In this document: piece by piece, positions 5,344 to 10,059 of the stretch
Numbering within the stretch: the stretch's first letter is position 1
Layout: the number at the start of each line of letters is the position of its first letter
Source: Bacillota bacterium
GTDB taxonomy: Bacteria > Bacillota > Bacilli > Bacillales_B > DSM-18226
DNA length: 10,059 bases
Assembly (NCBI GenBank): GCA_030705665.1
Contig: JAUZQA010000101.1
Location: 1-10,059, forward strand
Reading direction: 5' to 3'
The notes under the pieces: generated by a model
The model's input: only the letters and a program-made list of their open reading frames with translations
The model's database searches: none
Told to the model about the DNA's origin: nothing
Translations under genes and position numbers: made by a program

Positions 5344-6590
5344 TGAGTTTAGAATCTTTATCACCTCAGAAAAAAGAAAATTTAACACTTCAGAAAAAAG
5401 AAAATATAAAAGACGGGGGAGTGTTTGCATCTTTTGCTTCAAATGCTCGCCAATACGGAATTGTTGGTGCACTCGTCGTCATTATTATCGTATTTGAAAT
5501 TTTGACTGGAGGACTTTTACTCCAGCCGAATACAATTGTGCAATTAATTCAGCAGAATGCTTACGTCATCATCCTTGCAGTTGGTATGGTTATGGTAATC
5601 ATTGCAACCCATATTGATTTGTCAGTTGGTTCCTTAGTAGGCTTTATCGGTGGTTGCGTAGCTTTGCTTATGCAGAATGCACACCTTAATTGGTTCTTAG
5701 CAATTATTGCAGGTTTGCTTATTGGCCTTCTTGTGGGAGTGTGGCAAGGGTTCTGGGTTGCTTTTGTTGGAATCCCAGGTTTCATAACCACTTTAGCGGG
5801 CATGCTGATCTTCCGAGGTCTTGCAACCACAATGATTAATGCATCTATCCCTGTCAACAATACATCGTTTAATGCCATTGCAGCAAACTATCTCCCAAAT
5901 ATTTTTGGGTGGTGGGGACCATTTGATGGTTTGAGTATTGTTGTTGGAATCCTTGCTATTGTCGCTTTTGCGTGGGCTCAACTTCGTAAGCGTACCAAAG
6001 TATCTAAGGTGGGACTGGTTCCAGAGCCTATCACCGTAACTTACATCAAGATTGCTATTGCAACAGTAGTAATCGCTGCTCTTACATTTGAATTTGCATC
6101 TTCTGGGAATGCCACTCAAGGCGGTATCCCAATTATGTTGGTTATCGTTGGAGTTCTTGTTTTTACTTATAACTTTATTTTGACTCGTACGGTTTTTGGT
6201 CGTCGCGTCTATGCGATTGGTGGAAATCGTCGAGCAGCACTTCTTTCGGGTATTAACACTCGTCGTATCGATTTTTCACTCTTCATTCACATGGGACTTC
6301 TTTCTGCTGTTGCAGCTATTGCGATGCTCTCGCGTTTAAGTTCCGCATCAGCTGCAACTGGTAATTCCTTCGAACTCGATGCTATTGCGGCTTGCTTTGT
6401 TGGTGGCACAGCTGTTACAGGTGGTATTGGAACTGTACCAGGTGTTGTTGTTGGTGCAGTTGTCATGGGGGTTATTAACCAGGGACTGTCGATTATGGGT
6501 GTGGATTCTGCGTTAATTCAAACCATTAAAGGTCTTGTGCTACTCCTAGCAGTTGCGGTAGACATTATGTCCAAGCGGAAAAAACGCTAA
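5343..6590 (+). CDS. mmsB: Sugar ABC transporter permease (GguB/MmsB-type, BPD_transp_2)
   Basis: This 415-residue membrane channel completes the importer. After a hydrophilic N-terminus of about 37 residues come roughly ten hydrophobic segments, starting with GIVGALVVIIIVFEILTGGLL. Family landmarks are IDLSVGSLVGFIGG (about 91-104), VGIPGFITTLAGMLIFRGLA (about 141-160) and the C-terminal FVGGTAVTGGIGTVPGVVVGAVVMG block followed by QGLSIMGVD. These are typical of XylH/RbsC/GguB permeases. A family-typical extra polar loop sits near residues 215-232. Translation is probably coupled to the ATPase gene: the ATG overlaps its stop and GGTAGGAG precedes it. The N-terminus carries an in-frame 24-bp tandem duplication (see 5362-5409). 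Cargo is inferred as pentose from the upstream control sites, not from this protein. Confidence 0.93.
   Translation: MSLESLSPQKKENLTLQKKENIKDGGVFASFASNARQYGIVGALVVIIIVFEILTGGLLLQPNTIVQLIQQNAYVIILAVGMVMVIIATHIDLSVGSLVGFIGGCVALLMQNAHLNWFLAIIAGLLIGLLVGVWQGFWVAFVGIPGFITTLAGMLIFRGLATTMINASIPVNNTSFNAIAANYLPNIFGWWGPFDGLSIVVGILAIVAFAWAQLRKRTKVSKVGLVPEPITVTYIKIAIATVVIAALTFEFASSGNATQGGIPIMLVIVGVLVFTYNFILTRTVFGRRVYAIGGNRRAALLSGINTRRIDFSLFIHMGLLSAVAAIAMLSRLSSASAATGNSFELDAIAACFVGGTAVTGGIGTVPGVVVGAVVMGVINQGLSIMGVDSALIQTIKGLVLLLAVAVDIMSKRKKR
5362..5409 (+). repeat. 24-bp in-frame tandem duplication in the permease N-terminus
   Basis: Bases 5362-5385 and 5386-5409 are adjacent copies that agree at 22 of 24 positions; the shared core is TCAGAAAAAAGAAAAT. 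They encode two eight-residue units, SPQKKENL and TLQKKENI, in the hydrophilic cytoplasmic tail before the first membrane segment. The copies are recent enough to remain nearly identical. The run of A could make this a replication-slippage site. Confidence 0.85.
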
Positions 6591-6687
6591 TATAGTAGCG
6601 AGTTGGGCTTGATTTCCTTGACTGTTTACCTGAAAATTAAGGAGTATTCCTGTAATAATGAAATTTTGGGTTTGAAGAGGGAGAAGA

Positions 6688-6936
6688 ATGAACGATAAAG
6701 CAAAATCGCGCTTATATGCCTTGACCTCCATTACGTGTTTCGCATGGCTAGTTCAAGCAATGCTTCAAGATAGACAAAAAGGTCAAATGTGGTCGATGTT
6801 AAATCTCATTTTTTATGGGTGCATTATTATTGTAATTCTGTACACCGCATACTCTGCAGTGCAAATGTGGAAGATGAAAGAGGAATCTGTAAAAAACGAT
6901 GATAGAACGAATCAGGAACAGGATAATTCAAACTGA
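6688..6936 (+). CDS. Small two-helix membrane protein, unknown function
   Basis: I do not recognise this 82-residue protein. It has a short basic N-terminus (MNDKAKSR), a first moderately hydrophobic stretch (about 9-26), a polar loop DRQKGQMWS, a strongly hydrophobic helix LIFYGCIIIVILYTAYSAVQMW (about 40-61) and a charged tail rich in Lys, Asp, Glu and Asn. The ribosome binding site is good (GAGGGAG, 4 nt before ATG). It begins 97 bases after the permease on the same strand with no clear terminator between, and is followed by a terminator at 6970-7002, so it could be the last gene of the transporter transcript or have its own promoter. Codon use is more like the host than the transporter (AGA in use), so a functional tie to sugar uptake is not implied. 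Confidence 0.68.
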   Translation: MNDKAKSRLYALTSITCFAWLVQAMLQDRQKGQMWSMLNLIFYGCIIIVILYTAYSAVQMWKMKEESVKNDDRTNQEQDNSN

Positions 6937-6969
6937 GTGATTCTTTTGATTATAAGTTGACTTGCAAAT

Positions 6970-7002
6970 AAAAGGTACCTCTATTTATAGAGATACCTTT
7001 TT
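6970..7002. terminator. Bidirectional intrinsic terminator
   Basis: A near-perfect hairpin: AAAGGTA.CTCTA (6971-6983) pairs with TAGAG.TACCTTT (6988-7000), with one C-A mismatch and a TTTA loop. On the plus strand it ends in TTTTT; on the minus strand it is followed by TTTTATTTG. It lies between the convergent small membrane gene (ends 6936) and the major facilitator gene (ends 7056) and can serve both. Confidence 0.85.
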
Positions 7003-7055
7003 GCACATTATCATTCTGATACAGTGAACTGTTTAACCGATCTTTGCAGCCGTAA

Positions 7056-8285
7056 TCATGCGGCGCTAGTTTTTGCGATTCCTTTTTCTTTTTCGTTTCT
7101 CTGAACAGCTCCTTGGCCTGGTGCCTTGATAAACAGGGCAATGACAACGGAGATAATGCTCAACACGGCAATGAATGTGAAGGTTGGCACGAAGCCGCCG
7201 AGTGCTGCGGCAATAAATGAACCAGACAATGCACCGATCCCAAACCCTTGATAAACAATCCCGTAGTTTTTACTTTGGTTTTTTAAGCCGAAGAAATCAG
7301 CCACAATGGCAGGGAAGATGGTGATATTTCCGCCGAAACAGAAGGCAATTCCGGCAACACATGTGAAGAATAATCCATAATTCAGCCTTGCAAAACTTAA
7401 AACGGATACAGCTGCTGCCGTAACCAACAAAGCCCCTGCTACTACTTTTAAACGGCCAACTTTATCGGATAACGCACCAAGGATAATGCGGCCGACAGTA
7501 TTGAAAATCGCTACTAATGCTACGGCATTGGCTGCTGTTGCCACATCCAATCCAGCTAAACGTACACCGATATCTTTTACAATTCCAATTAGATATAAAC
7601 CGCTCATACATGCAGTAAAGAACATGACAAACAATAAGTAAACCTCTTTTGTTTTGAGCATTTCTTTGACTGTGTAGTCTTTCGTCTGTATCCCTTGAAC
7701 AGTCACGGCCTGACTTGTTACCTTAGCCTCGCGGACTAAGAATGAACCGCCCACAACCATAATCATGACGATGATGCCCCAGTATAAAAATGTATGAGAA
7801 ACACCAACATTTTGAATCAGCGATCCATTGATGTATTTGAATAGTAAACTCCCTGTTCCGTATGCACCGACAGAGATTCCGGAAATAAGCCCTTTTTTCT
7901 CGGGAAACCACTTAATGATATTTGATAATGATGTAATGTAAGCAGTACCGTCGGCAAAGCCTACTACAACACCTGCCATGATGTAAAGCATCCATAATGA
8001 TGAAACCTGTGAGCTGATGATTAATCCTGCTCCGAGGACGATGCCTGCAGTTGCGATTAAACGGCGAATCCCCCAGCGATCCTGGAGTTTGCCAGCAAAC
8101 AGTGTTGAAATGGCTAAAGCAAAGCTTGTAATTGAAAAAGTGATGGCGACAGAGTTTAATTGCCAGCCAAAGTGATCAACCAATGGTTGGTTAAATAAGC
8201 TCCATGTATAAATAGTTCCCAGCCCCATTTGAACAATAATAGTTCCCAGAACAATAAGCCAGCGATTACTTGTTTGTGAATTCAT
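7056..8285 (-). CDS. OFA-family major facilitator (YhjX-like carboxylate transporter)
   Basis: This 409-residue protein has about 12 membrane segments and is a secondary transporter of the oxalate:formate antiporter (OFA) branch of the major facilitator superfamily. The N-terminal WLIVLGTIIVQMGLGTIYTWSLF, with VDHFGW shortly after, is the OFA hallmark. The MFS loop-2/3 motif appears as GKLQDRWGIRR (65-75) and its second-half counterpart as LGALSDKVGRLK (about 266-277). A lysine-rich tail (NEKEKGIAK) is cytoplasmic. The start is ATG with AAGGGAAG about 7 nt upstream. A 136-nt gap with its own promoter separates it from the LytTR regulator gene on the same strand. E. coli YhjX is an OFA transporter switched on by the LytTR system YpdAB in response to pyruvate, so a pyruvate-like substrate is the leading guess; lactate, oxalate or formate remain possible. 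Confidence 0.88.
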   Translation of the reverse strand: MNSQTSNRWLIVLGTIIVQMGLGTIYTWSLFNQPLVDHFGWQLNSVAITFSITSFALAISTLFAGKLQDRWGIRRLIATAGIVLGAGLIISSQVSSLWMLYIMAGVVVGFADGTAYITSLSNIIKWFPEKKGLISGISVGAYGTGSLLFKYINGSLIQNVGVSHTFLYWGIIVMIMVVGGSFLVREAKVTSQAVTVQGIQTKDYTVKEMLKTKEVYLLFVMFFTACMSGLYLIGIVKDIGVRLAGLDVATAANAVALVAIFNTVGRIILGALSDKVGRLKVVAGALLVTAAAVSVLSFARLNYGLFFTCVAGIAFCFGGNITIFPAIVADFFGLKNQSKNYGIVYQGFGIGALSGSFIAAALGGFVPTFTFIAVLSIISVVIALFIKAPGQGAVQRNEKEKGIAKTSAA

Positions 8286-8351
8286 GTTAAATCTTCCCTT
8301 CTAACTTACGAGACCAATGCTGGCCTCTTGGTAGATTGTGTTTACAGGAAG

Positions 8352-8399
8352 ATCATAACACTAAAAAAATAGATGAAATCGTATCTAGAATCAAATGCT
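8352..8399 (-). promoter_or_regulatory. Promoter with direct repeat ahead of the OFA transporter gene
   Basis: On the minus strand TATGAT (8357-8352) is preceded by TG one base away, an extended -10. At 17-bp spacing the -35 is poor (GATTTC), as in activator-dependent promoters. Upstream and over the -35 lie AGCATTTGAT (8399-8390) and ACGATTTCAT (8382-8373), a direct repeat agreeing at 7 of 10 positions with starts 17 bp apart. LytTR regulators bind pairs of direct repeats, and E. coli YpdB uses the similar GGCATTTCAT pair, though with wider spacing. This is a plausible site for the neighbouring regulator. Confidence 0.42.
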
Positions 8400-8421
8400 T
8401 AAAGAACGGAATGAACTGCAG

Positions 8422-9186
8422 TCAAAATCGCATTATTTGTCGAAACTCTTTCACCTTGCTGCGGCTAACAGGAATCTCGGCATTAAAGTCTTTAAGACGA
8501 ATCATATATGTTTGGTTAAACCATGGGACGATTTCACTGATCTTGGATAAATTCACAGTATAAGAACGATGGCAGCGGAAAAAAAGTTTCTGGGGTAGAG
8601 TGGAATGGAATTCTGTTATGCTCATTGGCATGGTATATTCTTCATGCAATGTATAGACTAATGTTACCTTTTCACTCGCCATCGCGTAATAAATATCATT
8701 TACATCTGTGACGATGATTTTATCATTTTTCCGCAGGTTAATTCGGGCATCCGTCCCCAGACCTGCAATGGTATCACTTCTTTGGAAAAGCAATTCCTCT
8801 TTGCCATCCGTTTGATTTTGATCACGCAAAAAAGCAGCCTCGAGCTTATGCAGCATGGCAGCAATCCGTTTTTCATCATAGGGCTTGAGGATGTAATCAA
8901 AGGCTTCAAGTGCAAATGCCTGGGCAGCATGCTCTTTGTAGGCTGTTGTAAAAATAATATAGGGTTTTTTTGCAAACTTACTTATATTACCTGCCAAGAG
9001 CATTCCATCAAGGGATGGAATGTTGATATCAAGAAAAATAGCATCTGTATCATTTTCTTGTAAAAATTTTAGGACATCTAATCCATCTTCAAAGCAATTC
9101 ATTACTTGAATGCTACTATGTGTTTCTATCAGATATTTTAATTCTTCTCGTGCGGGAAATTCGTCCTCAACAATGATTGCTTTCAT
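8422..9186 (-). CDS. LytTR-family response regulator
   Basis: This 254-residue regulator is the DNA-binding partner of the upstream kinase. The receiver domain (1-120) has the acidic pair Asp8/Glu9, phosphoacceptor Asp53 in AIFLDINIPSLDG, Thr80/Thr81 and Lys101 in YILKP. A linker of about 30 residues leads to a LytTR domain (about 148-251), with conserved stretches INLRKNDKIIVTDVNDIYYAMASEK, FFRCHRSYTVNL and EIPVSRSKVKEFRQ. LytTR domains bind direct repeats upstream of target genes. The ATG overlaps the kinase stop by 4 bp (ATGA), so the two are co-translated. The size and domain order match LytR/YpdB/BtsR types. The likely target is the transporter gene just downstream, as in YpdAB-YhjX of E. 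coli; a cell-wall/holin role like that of S. aureus LytSR is less favoured by context. Confidence 0.93.
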   Translation of the reverse strand: MKAIIVEDEFPAREELKYLIETHSSIQVMNCFEDGLDVLKFLQENDTDAIFLDINIPSLDGMLLAGNISKFAKKPYIIFTTAYKEHAAQAFALEAFDYILKPYDEKRIAAMLHKLEAAFLRDQNQTDGKEELLFQRSDTIAGLGTDARINLRKNDKIIVTDVNDIYYAMASEKVTLVYTLHEEYTMPMSITEFHSTLPQKLFFRCHRSYTVNLSKISEIVPWFNQTYMIRLKDFNAEIPVSRSKVKEFRQIMRF

Positions 9187-10059
9187 TTTTTCTCCTTTAC
9201 AATATCAAAATAAACTTCAGTACCCGGAGACAATCTTTTGATGATCAGCCCTTTGCCATAAATCAATCTGACACGCTGATGTACATTATATAACCCGATT
9301 TTATTGGCAGGGACATCATCGTGGTACAAATTCTCTACCACCTCATCTGCGATTCCAGCTCCTGTATCCTTTACGCTGACTCGGACTTTCTCACCTAAAT
9401 CCTTGACAGCAATTGTGACCGACCCAGGTCCTTTTGTTTTTAATATGCCATGAATAATGGCGTTTTCTACTAGCGGCTGAATCAAGAGACTAGGAACTTT
9501 AACATTTACTTCTTCAATATCATATTCCACCTGAAGCTTAGAGCCAAATCGCGCCTTTTCAATTTCCACATAATCGTGTACCTGTTGTAATTCGTCATGA
9601 ATATCAATGAAATCATCACTTAGCTCCAGATTGTAGCGCATATAGCTTGATAAAGTAATGATCAGCTCGCGGGCTTTTTCTGGATTGCGCCGGGTTGTTG
9701 ACGCTATCGCATTCAAGGCATTGAAAAGAAAATGTGGGTTAATTTTAGTTTGCAGCGCCTTAAGTTCTGCTTTGTTAGCAGCCTCCTTAATCTGCTCGAC
9801 ACGGGATATTTCCATGAGGGTGGAAATGATTTGCGACAAACCGATTGCCATCGTTTGCAAAGGATACGTCATTTTGTAGGCTTTGCGGTAATAAATTTTG
9901 AGCGATCCCGTGACTTCGCCCCGCTCCTCAAACGGCATGATCAAGAGAGACTGAATTTCCGGAGTTTGTTGATCAGCGACACGGTTTCGAATCATGATTT
10001 CACCACTGCGGATTGCTGTTTTTGTCAGATCGCTGATGATTTCTTGTCCAGTTTTATAA
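9183..10059 (-). CDS. LytS-type sensor histidine kinase (5' part beyond window)
   Basis: The frame is open to the right edge, so the N-terminus is missing; an ATG at 9995 lies inside the gene and is not taken as the start. The visible 291 residues begin in a GAF-like sensor module (YKTGQEIISDLTKTAIRSG.. through PFEERGEVTGSLKIYY). The His_kinase domain has the phosphoacceptor His in INPHFLFNALNAIAS (His codon 9734-9732), and the HATPase domain has the N-box PLVENAIIHGI and G-box DTGAGI, plus GLYNVHQRVRLIYG. This HPHFLFN-type arrangement marks the LytS/YpdA/BtsS kinases, which carry an N-terminal 5TMR-LYT membrane part that would lie outside the window. It autophosphorylates and passes phosphate to Asp53 of the co-translated LytTR regulator. 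The ligand is unknown; relatives sense pyruvate or membrane state. Confidence 0.92.
   Translation of the reverse strand, partial: YKTGQEIISDLTKTAIRSGEIMIRNRVADQQTPEIQSLLIMPFEERGEVTGSLKIYYRKAYKMTYPLQTMAIGLSQIISTLMEISRVEQIKEAANKAELKALQTKINPHFLFNALNAIASTTRRNPEKARELIITLSSYMRYNLELSDDFIDIHDELQQVHDYVEIEKARFGSKLQVEYDIEEVNVKVPSLLIQPLVENAIIHGILKTKGPGSVTIAVKDLGEKVRVSVKDTGAGIADEVVENLYHDDVPANKIGLYNVHQRVRLIYGKGLIIKRLSPGTEVYFDIVKEKK

Noticed and set aside
6585..6600. CGCTA/TAGCG hairpin at the permease stop as a terminator
   Set aside because: The stem is only 5 bp and no T-run follows; transcription may continue to 6970-7002.
8336..9063. Plus-strand open frames across the LytTR regulator gene
   Set aside because: They are shadows of the regulator gene, which carries all expected receiver and LytTR residues.

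Overview
The window looks like a Bacillales (Firmicutes) chromosome. The evidence is the sequence of the 23S rRNA 3' end and of the 5S rRNA, strong GGAGG-type ribosome binding sites, TTG and GTG starts, CcpA cre boxes, and two near-consensus copies of the Bacillus AraR operator. I cannot name the species.

Layout. Bases 1-290 are the end of an rRNA operon: the 23S 3' end, 5S rRNA and a terminator. Right after it sits a decayed tRNA-Glu(UUC) copy (308-378). Two minus-strand genes follow: an unrecognised small membrane protein (369-824) and an aspartate/glutamate-racemase-family protein that lacks the first catalytic cysteine (937-1641). A 799-base gene-free stretch (1642-2440) carries an arabinose-type control region (two promoters, two AraR-like operators, a cre box), then a broken reading frame, then a three-fold sequence iteration with exact 29-bp periodicity just upstream of the next operon.

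Bases 2441-6590 encode a complete CUT2-type sugar ABC importer of the ChvE/GguA(MmsA)/GguB(MmsB) family: lipoprotein, double ATPase, permease. A long hairpin lies between the first two genes and there is a 1-base stop/start overlap between the last two. A small two-helix membrane protein (6688-6936) follows, ending at a bidirectional terminator (6970-7002). The upstream AraR-type sites suggest that L-arabinose or a related pentose is the cargo. That link is an inference, because a dead reading frame lies between those sites and the transporter.

On the minus strand, 10059 to 7056 reads: LytS-type histidine kinase (cut by the window edge), LytTR response regulator (4-bp overlap), then an OFA-type major facilitator. 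This is the same combination as E. coli YpdA/YpdB with YhjX, so a carboxylate (pyruvate-like) sensing and transport module is the best working hypothesis. The gap before the transporter gene has an extended -10 and a direct repeat where a LytTR activator could bind.

I see no phage, transposon, CRISPR or defence system. The most interesting items are the orphaned arabinose control region with its broken frame, the 29-bp periodic element, the tRNA relic, and the cysteine-deficient racemase relative.
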